Source: Lichenicoccus sp965276875
Lineage (GTDB): Bacteria > Pseudomonadota > Alphaproteobacteria > Acetobacterales > Acetobacteraceae
Length of the DNA stretch: 64,000 nucleotides
Assembly (NCBI RefSeq): GCF_965276875.1
Contig: NZ_OZ255701.1
Coordinates: forward strand, 930,001 to 994,000
Reading direction: 5' to 3'
Below are positions 50,567 to 59,439 of this stretch, in pieces. The notes beneath the pieces were generated by a model. It saw nothing but the letters and a program-made list of their open reading frames with translations. It had not been told where the DNA came from and made no database searches. A program made the position numbers and the translations under genes. The first letter of the stretch is position 1; the number at the start of each line of letters is the position of its first letter.

Positions 50567-52450
50567 TCAGAACCCAAACATGTGGTCGAGCGAGAACGCG
50601 CCCGCATCGTCCATCAGGCCGTGATAGCCGAACAGGCGGCAGGTGGTGTCGCGGATCAGCACGTAGCCGGCGGGTCCCGCGCGATCGAGCAGTGCTGGTC
50701 CGAAAATAGCGTCCGGCCAGACCATCATCGAGCCGGAGCAGGCGATGGCGACCGGGTGCTCGGCGATTGCCTCCCCGGCACTGTCATGCAGCACCAGCAG
50801 TGTCGTGGAGGTCGCCCGCCAGGGGGCGGAGGCGGCGTAGATCAGCGCGCAGAAGCTACGCTGGCGCCCATCGCCCAGCTTGAGGAACAGCCGCGTTGAC
50901 AGCCCAGGCGGCGGCCCGGAGTAGGATTGCGGCTCGTCGCGATAGATCATCGCGGTGTTGAAGATATGCGCGCCGAAGCTGGTTTCGGCCACGTGCGGGC
51001 CTTGCCTGCTCTCGTAGCGTACGAGGGCGTGCAGCCAGCCGTCGGCCTCGCCGCCGTCGCGGAAATCATAGGCGAGCTCTGCGTGGCCTTCGGGGGCGTC
51101 GAGGTCGGCGAGATCCAGAGCGAGATCGTGGTTGCGCGGCAGGCCGCCGAGGAAGCGTTGCCCCGCTGGTTCGCCCTGCACGTCGAACAGATCGACACGC
51201 AGCGGCAGGGTGCGCTGCCGCTCGGCCATTGGTGCCGGCTGCACGATGCTGCGAAACCGCGCCGGGTCGAGCACCGGGAAGGGCAGCAGGTAGCCACGTC
51301 CGAGGGTCTCGGGCAGCGTTGGGATGCCCGGGTCTGCGACCAGATCGGCGCGCTCGACATTCATGTGGGCGATACGGGTGCGTCCGGCGCGCATCACCTC
51401 GTAGCGGGGACGCACGATGTGGCGGCCGCTGCGCAACTCGATCTGCGCCGGCCATTGCAGGCCGGGAAGCTGCGTTGCGACGTCGATGGCGACGCTGGCG
51501 AACGGTGGCACTGCCTGGTCGAACGCCACCGGCGCCTCGGCGCCCATCCGATCGAGCGCGATCGCCCCCCGCGGGATCGGCAGCGCGTGCGAATTCTGCA
51601 CCCAGAGCGTGACCTGCTCGCCTGCGGCGGGTGCGGGCAGGTTGGCGTAGCGGTCGGACGGCCAGGCATTGGCGTCGTGCGTCACCGAGAGGCTCTCGTT
51701 GCCGTCCACGCCGAACGTGTCGAGCGCGTATTTGACCACGTCGTGCCCGGCGACGCCGATGGCATGGATGAAAAGCTGGCCGCAGAACGCCGGCAGGCCG
51801 AACCGCTCGCGCACCGCGCGGCTGTCGATGACGATGCCGCCGGCCCCGGCGGGTGCGGGCTGCTCCCAGGTCGCGAGCACGGCGCCGTCGCGGTCATACA
51901 GGCGCAGCCACAGACAGACCCCGGTTGCTCCGTAGGCATTCCAGTAGTTCGCGGTGACGAGACGCGTCGACAAGGCGCCGTCATCGCGGAAGAAGGCGAA
52001 GTTGGTGGCGAAGTTCAGCCGGTTCAGGTAGGTGCGCGGCTGGGTCAGCATCGCCTCGGGCAGACGCAACCGGTCAAGCGTCAGCACCGTTACATGCGTC
52101 GGCAGCATAGGTGCGATCCGGGAGACGATGCGCTCGGCATCGAACGACGCGACCAGCAGCGTCGAGGCCTGGGTACGGCCGATCTCTACCAGGGCCCGCG
52201 CCTTGCCAGCCGGACCCGCCTCGCCGACCAGTTCCACGTCATGCACATAAAGCTCGCTCGGCGTGGGCAGTCCGTCATGCAGCGCGAACAGCATCCGCGC
52301 CGCATTGTCCGGGTCATAGACGGCGAGCGGCCCGGCGGCGCGCAACGCCTCGCCGAGCCCTGACGCCGCTTCCGCCGCGAGCGGGTGCGCCAATGCCTTG
52401 TAGAGCACGTTGCCGCCCTGGCGCGCGTCATAGGTCCGGATGTCAAGCAT
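50567..52450 (-). CDS. Conserved hypothetical protein, 627 residues
   Basis: I do not recognise this protein. It has no signal peptide or membrane helix; predicted strands dominate, with repeated short segments such as NRLNFATNFAFFRDDGALS, WLRLYDRDGAVLATWEQP and LHDSAGEAIAEHPVAIACS that suggest beta-sandwich modules. The start MLDIRTYDARQGGN at 52450 lies six bases after the stop of the ELM1-family gene, so the two are very likely an operon. A link to envelope glycans is possible only by association. No catalytic motif seen. Confidence 0.75.
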   Translation of the reverse strand: MLDIRTYDARQGGNVLYKALAHPLAAEAASGLGEALRAAGPLAVYDPDNAARMLFALHDGLPTPSELYVHDVELVGEAGPAGKARALVEIGRTQASTLLVASFDAERIVSRIAPMLPTHVTVLTLDRLRLPEAMLTQPRTYLNRLNFATNFAFFRDDGALSTRLVTANYWNAYGATGVCLWLRLYDRDGAVLATWEQPAPAGAGGIVIDSRAVRERFGLPAFCGQLFIHAIGVAGHDVVKYALDTFGVDGNESLSVTHDANAWPSDRYANLPAPAAGEQVTLWVQNSHALPIPRGAIALDRMGAEAPVAFDQAVPPFASVAIDVATQLPGLQWPAQIELRSGRHIVRPRYEVMRAGRTRIAHMNVERADLVADPGIPTLPETLGRGYLLPFPVLDPARFRSIVQPAPMAERQRTLPLRVDLFDVQGEPAGQRFLGGLPRNHDLALDLADLDAPEGHAELAYDFRDGGEADGWLHALVRYESRQGPHVAETSFGAHIFNTAMIYRDEPQSYSGPPPGLSTRLFLKLGDGRQRSFCALIYAASAPWRATSTTLLVLHDSAGEAIAEHPVAIACSGSMMVWPDAIFGPALLDRAGPAGYVLIRDTTCRLFGYHGLMDDAGAFSLDHMFGF

Positions 52451-52456
52451 GTCGTT

Positions 52457-53425
52457 CTAACCGAGTTCCGCCATTGCAAGCCGTCGGCGCATGTCCTGCG
52501 CCACCGCAAGTGTGTCGTCCAGGGGCCCGGTCTGCCAGTGCTCCAGCCTGCCCGTGAAATCGCGCACCCGGCCGGCGGCGCGCATGGTTTGCACGAACAG
52601 GCCGATGCGACGCGACCGACCCGGCAAGGCCGCCACCAGCACCGGCACCGCGGTCGCCGCCGCCTCGGAGATCATCGAGACACTGTCGGTGGTCACGACG
52701 ATCGCGTCGGCACAGGCGAGCATGCCGACATAGGGGTTCTCGCCCTGCAAATCCCAGACCCAGGCGCCGAGGGGGGCAAGCGCCTGGCTGAACGCGGCCC
52801 TTGCTGACGCATCGGTGCGGCGCGACGGGGTGAGCATCACGCCGACCCGGTCCAAGCGCATCATCGTTGCGAGCTGCCGCGCCAGGGCCGCCGCCACCTC
52901 ACGGTCCAGCCGGTAACGGCCGTTGGCGCCCCCGACCAGGACTGCCACCAGCGGTCGCGGCAGATGCGCGAACCGCGGCAACCACGCCTCCCGCGCCGCC
53001 GCCAGGCGCTGGGGCGAGATGCGATGCAGGGCATTGCGCGAGATCAGCACGTTTGGTCCCGCGATCTCGTCATGCGGGTTGGCCACGATCAAATCGAACC
53101 GGTCGAGCCGCATGCGCGGGTTCTGGATCTGCACGATCGGGCAGCCGCGCCGGCGCAGCGCCGCCCCCACCGCGGCGCCCATGCCGCCGACGCTCAGCAC
53201 CAGCGTCCCTGATGTTACGGCGATACCGCCCACCGCCGCCAGCGGCGCCGGCCAGAGTGCCGCCGGCGTCCAGCGCCAGGGACGCCGCGCCAGCAGCGGC
53301 TGGATCATCGGCGCGAGTCCGGCGCGCTCGGCCAGCCCGATCGCCTGCGCCTGCAACCCGGCCAGAGGCTGCGACAGGATCAAAGCGGGTTCGCGCGACT
53401 CGACTTGTTTCTCCAGCGCCGGCAC
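52457..53425 (-). CDS. Mitochondrial-fission-ELM1-family protein (glycosyltransferase-like)
   Basis: A 322-residue protein starting at GTG 53425 (MPALEKQVESREPAL), chosen because no ATG lies near the family start. The N-terminal LSQPLAGLQAQAIGLAERAG corresponds to the GRAGxxNQALGLA motif of ELM1 proteins; VAVLVGGANGRYRL, GVMLTPSRRT and ADAIVVTTDSVSMISEAAA complete the pattern, which resembles GT-B glycosyltransferases. Bacterial members are mainly alphaproteobacterial and are thought to act on cell-surface glycans. Only 14 bases separate this start from the helicase ATG on the other strand. Confidence 0.8.
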   Translation of the reverse strand: MPALEKQVESREPALILSQPLAGLQAQAIGLAERAGLAPMIQPLLARRPWRWTPAALWPAPLAAVGGIAVTSGTLVLSVGGMGAAVGAALRRRGCPIVQIQNPRMRLDRFDLIVANPHDEIAGPNVLISRNALHRISPQRLAAAREAWLPRFAHLPRPLVAVLVGGANGRYRLDREVAAALARQLATMMRLDRVGVMLTPSRRTDASARAAFSQALAPLGAWVWDLQGENPYVGMLACADAIVVTTDSVSMISEAAATAVPVLVAALPGRSRRIGLFVQTMRAAGRVRDFTGRLEHWQTGPLDDTLAVAQDMRRRLAMAELG

Positions 53426-53439
53426 TCCACAACGCCCCC

Positions 53440-54579
53440 ATGACCAACAATTTCGCCGATTTCGGCCTGGCATCGCCGCTGCTCGATGCCGTCCGAGCGG
53501 CCGGCTACACCACCTGCACGGCGATCCAGTCGCAGGCAATCCCCGCCATCCTGGCAGGACGCGACCTGCAAGGCATCGCCCAGACCGGCACCGGCAAGAC
53601 CGCCGCCTTCGCGCTGCCGATCCTGCACCGGCTGCTCGCCCCACCGCAGCATCCTCCAATGCAGGGTTGCCGGGCGCTGGTGCTGTCGCCGACCCGCGAA
53701 CTTGCAGCCCAGATCGCCGAGCGCTTCCGCGCCTACGGCCGCCACACGCCTCTGCGCACGCGGCTGGTGCATGGCGGCGTGCCCAAGCACCCGCAGGCCC
53801 GCGGCCTCGCCGGGGGCACCGACATTCTCGTCGCCACACCGGGCCGCCTGCTCGACCTGCTTGCCGACAAGGCCGTGCGCCTGGAGGCGACCACCACGCT
53901 GGTGCTCGACGAGGCCGATCACATGCTCGATCTCGGCTTCATCGCACCAATCCGCAGGATCGCGCGCCTGCTGCCCGACGCCCGGCAGAGCCTGTTCTTC
54001 TCGGCGACGATGCCCGCCGAGATCGCCGAGCTTGCGGCCCACCTCCTGCGTAATCCGGTGCATGTCGCGGTCTCTCCCGAAGCACTTGCCGCCGAGCGGA
54101 TCGACCAGCGCGTGATCTTCGTCGATGCCGCACGCAAACGCGCGCTGCTCACTGATATCCTGCGCAAAATCCGCGGCGGCCGCATCCTGGTATTTGCCCG
54201 CACCAAGCAGGGTGCGGAACGTATCGTCGCGTTCCTTGATCGCGCCGGCCTCGCCGCCGCCTCGCTGCACGGCGACAAGAGCCAGGCGCAGCGCGACCGC
54301 GCGCTGGGCGACTTTCGGGCCGGCCGGGTGGCGGTCCTCGTCGCCACCGACGTCGCCGCACGCGGTATCGATGTCGACCAGGTCACCCACGTGATCAATT
54401 TTGATCTGCCTAACGTGGCGGAAAGCTACGTCCACCGGATCGGCCGTACCGCGCGCGCCGGCGCCGCCGGAATGGCGATTTCGTTCTGTGACGCCGCCGA
54501 GCGGCCGTATCTGCGGGACGTCGAAAAGCTGCTCGGCACAAGGCTCACCGTCTCTGACCCCTCGCAGCTTCGACCTTGA
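53440..54579 (+). CDS. DEAD-box RNA helicase, RhlE-like short form
   Basis: A 379-residue helicase core. All motifs present: AIQSQAIPAILAGRD (Q motif), AQTGTGKT (I), PTRELAAQ (Ia), TPGRLLDLL (Ib), VLDEADHML (DEAD), FFSATMP (III), VLVATDVAARGIDVD (V) and YVHRIGRTARAG (VI). It unwinds RNA with ATP. Unlike typical RhlE it ends soon after motif VI and lacks the basic C-terminal tail. Start ATG at 53440; longer upstream frame rejected because it overlaps the ELM1 gene antisense. Confidence 0.94.
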   Translation: MTNNFADFGLASPLLDAVRAAGYTTCTAIQSQAIPAILAGRDLQGIAQTGTGKTAAFALPILHRLLAPPQHPPMQGCRALVLSPTRELAAQIAERFRAYGRHTPLRTRLVHGGVPKHPQARGLAGGTDILVATPGRLLDLLADKAVRLEATTTLVLDEADHMLDLGFIAPIRRIARLLPDARQSLFFSATMPAEIAELAAHLLRNPVHVAVSPEALAAERIDQRVIFVDAARKRALLTDILRKIRGGRILVFARTKQGAERIVAFLDRAGLAAASLHGDKSQAQRDRALGDFRAGRVAVLVATDVAARGIDVDQVTHVINFDLPNVAESYVHRIGRTARAGAAGMAISFCDAAERPYLRDVEKLLGTRLTVSDPSQLRP

Positions 54580-54762
54580 GGCGCAACGCCGCTGGACAGG
54601 TTCAGGGAGAATATCCATACTGATTGGTATGGAATATGTGGGACGTGGGCGACCACGTGCCTTCTGTGCCACACGCGGGGCTTGAGCGGCTGGTGCAGAC
54701 CAGCTTGCTGCTCTGGCCGGGCCGATTAACGTCGGCGTCCGACTTGCGTAACAGCGCATTCG
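54580..54762. other. Gap between helicase and SDR
   Basis: No gene visible. A dyad of ATATCCATACTGATTGGTATGGAATAT (54611-54637) is a good inverted repeat (ATTCCATACC mirrored around TGAT) and could be an operator for the SDR or a terminator without T-tract. Confidence 0.4.
54611..54637. promoter_or_regulatory. Inverted repeat upstream of SDR, possible operator
   Basis: ATATCCATAC and GTATGGAATAT are imperfect mirror arms (one base bulged) around TGATTG. Position about 140 bases before the SDR start suits a regulator site, but no regulator gene is adjacent. Confidence 0.35.
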
Positions 54763-54774
54763 ATGGAGAGACAC

Positions 54775-55521
54775 ATGGCTAAACTTGCAGGCAAGATCGC
54801 CCTGATCACCGGCGGCACCAGCGGCATCGGTGCCGCGACCGCGCTGAAGTTCCAATCGGAAGGAGCGACCGTGATCGTCACCGGCTCGAACCCGAAGACG
54901 CTGGAGGCGGCGCACCGTGACATGCCCGGCATCGAGGTAATTGCATCCGACGCCGGCGACGTCAGCGCCACCAAGCGGCTGATCGAACAGGTATCGGCCA
55001 GGCACCACCAAATCGACGTGCTGTTCGTCAATGCCGGCATTGCCAGGTTCGCGCCGAGCGAGATTGTCGACGAGACGTTCTTCGACGCCCAGTTCAACAT
55101 CAATGTGAAGGGCGCCTACTTCGTACTCAAGCACGCCGCACCAGTGATGTCGGATGGCGGCGCGATCATTCTGACCGCCTCGGTGTCCGGATCGACCGGC
55201 GGCAGCGCATCGAGCGTCTACTCGGCCACGAAGGCGGCACTTCGCTCGTTCGGCCGCACCTTCGCGGCCGAGCTGGCGCCACGACGCATACGGGTCAACA
55301 CGATCAGCCCGGGTCCGATCGAAACACCGATCTTCGGCAAGGTTGGCTTGTCCGATGAGCAACTCGCCGAAATGACCAAGGACATGGTAGCCAGGATTCT
55401 GCTGAAGCGGACCGGCCGAGCCGAGGAGATCGCAACGACCGCGCTGTTCTTCGCCTGCGATGACTCGTCCTACACCACCGGCGCCGAACTCTACGTCGAT
55501 GGCGGAATGGTGGACATCTGA
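54775..55521 (+). CDS. Short-chain dehydrogenase/reductase
   Basis: A 248-residue classical SDR. Cofactor motif LITGGTSGIGAATAL, the NAG motif LFVNAGIARF, catalytic serine in LTASVSGSTGG, the YxxxK pair in YSATKAALRSFGR, and the NTISPGPIETPIF lid. ATG at 54775 (MAKLAGK) gives the usual N-terminus; an ATG four codons earlier is possible. It likely uses NAD(P)H to reduce a carbonyl; substrate unknown. It is followed by two insertion sequences. Confidence 0.92.
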   Translation: MAKLAGKIALITGGTSGIGAATALKFQSEGATVIVTGSNPKTLEAAHRDMPGIEVIASDAGDVSATKRLIEQVSARHHQIDVLFVNAGIARFAPSEIVDETFFDAQFNINVKGAYFVLKHAAPVMSDGGAIILTASVSGSTGGSASSVYSATKAALRSFGRTFAAELAPRRIRVNTISPGPIETPIFGKVGLSDEQLAEMTKDMVARILLKRTGRAEEIATTALFFACDDSSYTTGAELYVDGGMVDI

Positions 55522-55645
55522 GCTTTCTGAATGTGAATGGTTTCCATGTGTGGACATCGGGTAATCGCGGCGGGGGCATAGGCCATTCATGATGCTGCGA
55601 TCCGGGCGCTGTCGCCCGGCGGGTGGCAGCATGGAAGGCGGTTCG

Positions 55646-56677
55646 ATGACCCAATTTGTTGGTTTGGACGTGTCACAGAAGCTGACGGCTATTTGCATCG
55701 TGGACGAGACAGGACGCAGGCTGTGGCGCGGCCAGTGCGCCACGGACCCAGGACAGATCGAGCGGATGGTGAGAGGGCATGCGGGAGAGGACGCCAGGAT
55801 CGGAATCGAGACCGGCCCCATGACGCCCTGGCTTGTGCATGAACTGCGCGCACGGGAGCTCAACGTGACCTGCCTTGACGCCCGGCACGCCAGCGCCGCG
55901 CTCAAGATGCAGATGAACAAGACCGACCAGAACGACGCGGAGGGCCTGGCGCAGATTATGCGGACGGGATGGTATCGACCGGTGCACGTGAAGTCGCTTG
56001 ACGCGCACCGGGCGCGTGCCCTGCTCGGCGCCAGGGCCCAGCTCGTCGGCATGACGACGCGGCTGTCGAACCACATCCGGGGGGTTCTGAAGACGTTCGG
56101 GATGCTGCCAGGCGCGATGCGCGGTCTGCCGTTCGACCGGCGGGTTGAACAGTTGCTGGTCGACCGCGACGACCTGACGCCGATCGTTGGGCCCATGCTG
56201 GCCGCCTGGCGGCAACTGCGCGAGCAGATTGCAGCTTTCGACAAGGCGGTGCGCGCCTTGGCCAAGGCGGACGCGACGTGTCGCCTGCTGATGAGCGTGC
56301 CCGGCATCGGGGTCCTCTCCGTGCTGGCTTACGTGAGCACGGTCGAGGACCCGGCGCGCTTTGCCCGATCACGATCGGTGGGCGCGCACATGGGATTGAC
56401 GCCCAGGCAGTATCAGTCGGGCGAGATGGACCGCAGCGGCAGGATATCCAAGTGCGGCGATACGCTAGCACGCACGCTGCTGTATGAGGCGGCCGTCGTG
56501 ATCCTGACGCGAGTCAAGCGGGCCTCAAGCCTGAAGGACTGGGCGCAGGTGATCGCGAAGCGGTCCGGCCCCGGCAAGGCGCGCGTCGCGTTGGCCCGCA
56601 AGCTGTCGGTGATCCTGCACAGCATTTGGCGATCCGGCGAGCCGTTCCGCTGGGCGGAGCCGCCCGCGAGTACCTGA
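55646..56677 (+). CDS. IS110-family transposase (copy A)
   Basis: A 343-residue DEDD transposase. The RuvC-like acidic residues are in FVGLDVSQ, IGIETGPM and KTDQNDAEGLAQ; the C-terminal transposase_20 domain shows MSVPGIGVLSVLAYVS and GAHMGLTPRQYQSGE. Start ATG at 55646 follows GGAAGGCGG. The longer in-frame upstream region is not family-like. Length is normal, so it may be active. Confidence 0.93.
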   Translation: MTQFVGLDVSQKLTAICIVDETGRRLWRGQCATDPGQIERMVRGHAGEDARIGIETGPMTPWLVHELRARELNVTCLDARHASAALKMQMNKTDQNDAEGLAQIMRTGWYRPVHVKSLDAHRARALLGARAQLVGMTTRLSNHIRGVLKTFGMLPGAMRGLPFDRRVEQLLVDRDDLTPIVGPMLAAWRQLREQIAAFDKAVRALAKADATCRLLMSVPGIGVLSVLAYVSTVEDPARFARSRSVGAHMGLTPRQYQSGEMDRSGRISKCGDTLARTLLYEAAVVILTRVKRASSLKDWAQVIAKRSGPGKARVALARKLSVILHSIWRSGEPFRWAEPPAST

Positions 56678-57164
56678 CCAAGCCTTGACGAGATCCATCC
56701 GAGCCACAGTGCGGATGTGAGGGTTGCCCGCCAGGGCGAGGGTGCAGGCGAACTGCGAGGGAGGCCGTTGGGTCGCGTGGTTTCACGTGAGCCCGTTGTG
56801 GACATTGCAGCGCCTGTGCTTCGAACCAGATGTTGCGGCGGCAGACGTCGACCGCGGAGAGAACCGTGACCCTGGTAAGGCAACGACAGCAGCAAGCAAG
56901 AAGCAGTTGACAGAGGAGGCGCGATTAGAGAACGGCCCCGGGTGGGTCAAGCGTTTTCGCGTGAGATGACGATGGTTCGGAAGCGATCATGCGTCCGGCC
57001 TATTGATGCGGCACATGGCCGCTGGCCCAGATGGGTTCCGCGAACGGCTGCCAAACAAAGGGGCGGCTTCGAGAGCCGTTGGAAACCTCGGCATCATCCG
57101 TTCGTCGGTCCGACCGATTGTCATCTTCTGCTACTGCTCTCCACCCTCGACACCGCGCCTGGGG
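56678..57164. other. Non-coding ends of two insertion sequences
   Basis: Short open frames here lack any family motif and are not called. The tract must hold the right end of copy A and the distal end of copy B; the boundary between them is not visible by eye. Confidence 0.4.
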
Positions 57165-58238
57165 TCAGGCCGTGACCGGCAAACGCCGGAAGTCCTCCCC
57201 ACGCGCCATCATGCCCTCCTCTGGCATTCCACCTGATCGAAGTCGATCAGGCGGAACCTTTGCCAGCGTCGCCCACACGACGCGGGCCATCTTGTTGGCC
57301 AAGGCGACAGCCGCCACCTTGCGCGGCCGCCGCTCCAGCAATTTCAGCAACCACGGCGACGCACTCTTGCTGCCTGGCTTGGCGTGACGGATCACCGCCA
57401 TCGCGCCCACCACAAGCAGCTGTCGCAGTCGCTCGTTGCCGGCTCGGCTGATGCCTCCCAGGCGCTGCTTACCGCCGGTCGAGCATTCCCGTGGCACCAT
57501 GCCCAGCCACGCCGCGAAGTGTCGACCCGACTGGAACTGCGACGGATCGACGGTCAGGCTCAGCGTGATCGCGCTCAGCGGCCCGATGCCCGGCGCAGCA
57601 CTCAAGCGGCGCGCTATCGCGTCGGAGGCCGCCGCCTTGCGCAGTTGCGCGTCGAGGGTCGCAATCTCCTCGTCGAGGTGGGTCACCTGCCGAGCCAGAA
57701 ACGCCAGCATCTGGCGCGCCGGCTCGGGGATCTGCGTGTCCGCCGCTATACGCTCCAGCAGGGGCACCACCTGTGCGGTTCCCTTGGCCGCGATCACCCC
57801 GAACTCCGCCGCATGCCCGCGCAGCGCGTTGATCGCCTGCGTGCGGTTTCGCACCAGCAGCTCGCGCACGCTCAATACCATCGCCGCCGCCTGGCGCTCG
57901 GCCGGCTTGACCGCAACCTCGGTCATGCCCGGCCGCCCCGCCGCCTCGCTGATCGCCTCAGCATCGTTACGGTCGTTCTTGCCACGCTTGACGAACGGCT
58001 TGACGTATTGCGGCGGGATCAGCCGCACCCGGTGGCCCATCGCGCTCAACCTGCGACCCCAGTGATGCGAGCCTCCACATGCCTCAAGCACCACCTCCGT
58101 CGGCAGTAGTCCAACACAAAACGCCTCGAACGCCGGGCGGCTGAAATTGCGACGAAGGATCGGGCGATCCCGCTCGTCAATCCCGTGAACCGTGAACACA
58201 GCCTTGGACGTGTCCACCGCAATGCGCTTAAAATCCAT
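57165..58238 (-). CDS. IS110-family transposase (copy B)
   Basis: A 357-residue DEDD transposase only distantly related to copy A. Motifs: IAVDTSKAVF, VVLEACGGSHHW, RGKNDRNDAEAISEA in the N-terminal domain and LSAAPGIGPLSAITLSL, AAWLGMVPRECSTGGK, GNERLRQLLV in the C-terminal domain. It starts at ATG 58238. The adjacent glycosyltransferase frame runs 11 bases into this gene, a sign that this IS landed at its 3' end. Confidence 0.93.
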   Translation of the reverse strand: MDFKRIAVDTSKAVFTVHGIDERDRPILRRNFSRPAFEAFCVGLLPTEVVLEACGGSHHWGRRLSAMGHRVRLIPPQYVKPFVKRGKNDRNDAEAISEAAGRPGMTEVAVKPAERQAAAMVLSVRELLVRNRTQAINALRGHAAEFGVIAAKGTAQVVPLLERIAADTQIPEPARQMLAFLARQVTHLDEEIATLDAQLRKAAASDAIARRLSAAPGIGPLSAITLSLTVDPSQFQSGRHFAAWLGMVPRECSTGGKQRLGGISRAGNERLRQLLVVGAMAVIRHAKPGSKSASPWLLKLLERRPRKVAAVALANKMARVVWATLAKVPPDRLRSGGMPEEGMMARGEDFRRLPVTA

Positions 58239-59439
58239 GTGGGCGGCTCCCTTGTTTGACCTTCAACAGCCAAACCTTGGCACGCATCGCGATGCCGTGG
58301 GGCCGTCCACCCAACAAAGGCAAGCCTTTGGCGGGGTTTGGGGCGGAGCCCCAATCCTTGAACAGGGCTGCCGAAATCTGCCGCGTCAGCTGGTCGGCCA
58401 CGTCGCGCCAAGCCAAGCGCGGGTCGTTGGCTTGGCCCGAGGTTTTGGGGGGCGCGACCAGCAACCGCGCCAGGGCGGCTCGGATGCTGGCTGGATCGGG
58501 CTCGCACAGGAAGGCCAGGCGTTCGTCGCGGAACTGTTCGGTGAGGCCACCAACCCGCGTCGCCACGACCCAGCGGCCGGCGGCGATGGCGACCGCGGCG
58601 ACGCCGCTCTGGCTGGCTTCGCGGTAGGGCAGCACGACGGCGTCCGCCCAGGCGATCAGGGGGCCGACCGCGTTTTCGGGAACCCAGCGGTTTTCGACTC
58701 TGACGTGCGGCAGGGAGGCAAGCGCGCGCAGGGTGGCGCTGGGCGGTCCCTCGCCGGCGATGCGCATCTCGAAGTCAGGGAGCGTGCCGTCCATGCCGCG
58801 CAAGGCTGCCTCGAGAAGATCGAGCCCCTTGTAGGGGAGCAGCCGGCCGAAGCACAGCAGCCGCATCGGGCCGCCATGGGCGAGCGGCGGTGGCGGTGGC
58901 GCGCCGAAGACGAGCGGCGGCAGGCTGGCGGTCAGCAACGGCTTGTTGCGCGCGGCAGGCTGCTGTCGCAGCCGGACGGCGACGTGGCCGGTCAGCGCCA
59001 CCAGCGCGTCGGCGCGGCGGATCAGGCGGCGCTGCAACGCCATCTGCAGCGGGAAACCGTCGCCCGGATGCAGGTCTGCATCGTGCACGGTGACCACGAT
59101 CTTCACGCCGAGCCGACGGAGCGCCCAGACCATCATCAGGTCGAGCGGGCCTGGCATGGCGCAGATCGCGACGTCGGGCGCGAGGGCGCGCAGCCGGCGC
59201 AGCAGAGGCCAGATGGTCAGCGGCGACAGCAGCGCGCGAAACAGGAAGCCGACGAGCCCGTCATAGGTGACGACCGGGAGGGCGCAGGTCGGTCCGTCAA
59301 GCATCGTCAGGATTTCCGCGCGCGTCGAGAGCGACAGGAACACGGTCTGGCCAGGGACGGTGCGCAGGCCCGCGGCCAACTCGGCCGCGACACGCGGACC
59401 GGCGCCGCGGCGGCCCCACTGCCAGACAAGGATTCTCAT
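58228..59439 (-). CDS. Family-1/4 glycosyltransferase, C-terminus altered by IS
   Basis: A 403-residue GT-B glycosyltransferase from ATG 59439 (MRILVWQWGRRGAGPR). The donor-binding half shows MRLLCFGRLLPYKGLDLLEA and VLPYREASQSGVAAVAIAAG. Its upstream neighbour ends in the ATGA that starts this gene. The last ~45 residues (from FKDWGSAPNPAKG on) do not look like a glycosyltransferase tail: they include a hairpin repeat and run into the start of an insertion sequence, so the natural end has probably been replaced. The enzyme core is complete. Acceptor unknown. Confidence 0.82.
   Translation of the reverse strand: MRILVWQWGRRGAGPRVAAELAAGLRTVPGQTVFLSLSTRAEILTMLDGPTCALPVVTYDGLVGFLFRALLSPLTIWPLLRRLRALAPDVAICAMPGPLDLMMVWALRRLGVKIVVTVHDADLHPGDGFPLQMALQRRLIRRADALVALTGHVAVRLRQQPAARNKPLLTASLPPLVFGAPPPPPLAHGGPMRLLCFGRLLPYKGLDLLEAALRGMDGTLPDFEMRIAGEGPPSATLRALASLPHVRVENRWVPENAVGPLIAWADAVVLPYREASQSGVAAVAIAAGRWVVATRVGGLTEQFRDERLAFLCEPDPASIRAALARLLVAPPKTSGQANDPRLAWRDVADQLTRQISAALFKDWGSAPNPAKGLPLLGGRPHGIAMRAKVWLLKVKQGSRPHGF
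58338..58354. repeat. TTGGGGC-GGA-GCCCCAA hairpin inside the glycosyltransferase 3' end
   Basis: A perfect 7-bp inverted repeat with GGA loop. Such GGGGC/GCCCC hairpins near gene ends are a recurrent extragenic repeat type; here it lies inside the last 40 codons of the glycosyltransferase frame, next to the insertion sequence. Confidence 0.5.

Larger units (their letters stand above)
55522..58260. mobile_element. Two adjacent IS110-family insertion sequences
   Basis: Two different IS110-family transposase genes point toward each other, with 487 non-coding bases between them (56678-57164). IS110 elements usually lack clear terminal inverted repeats, so exact ends cannot be fixed by eye. The right edge runs into the 3' end of a glycosyltransferase gene, the left edge lies after the SDR. 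Confidence 0.7.

Noticed and set aside
56724..57387. Small open frames between the two insertion sequences
   Set aside because: They overlap each other in several frames, lack motifs and lie in expected IS non-coding ends.
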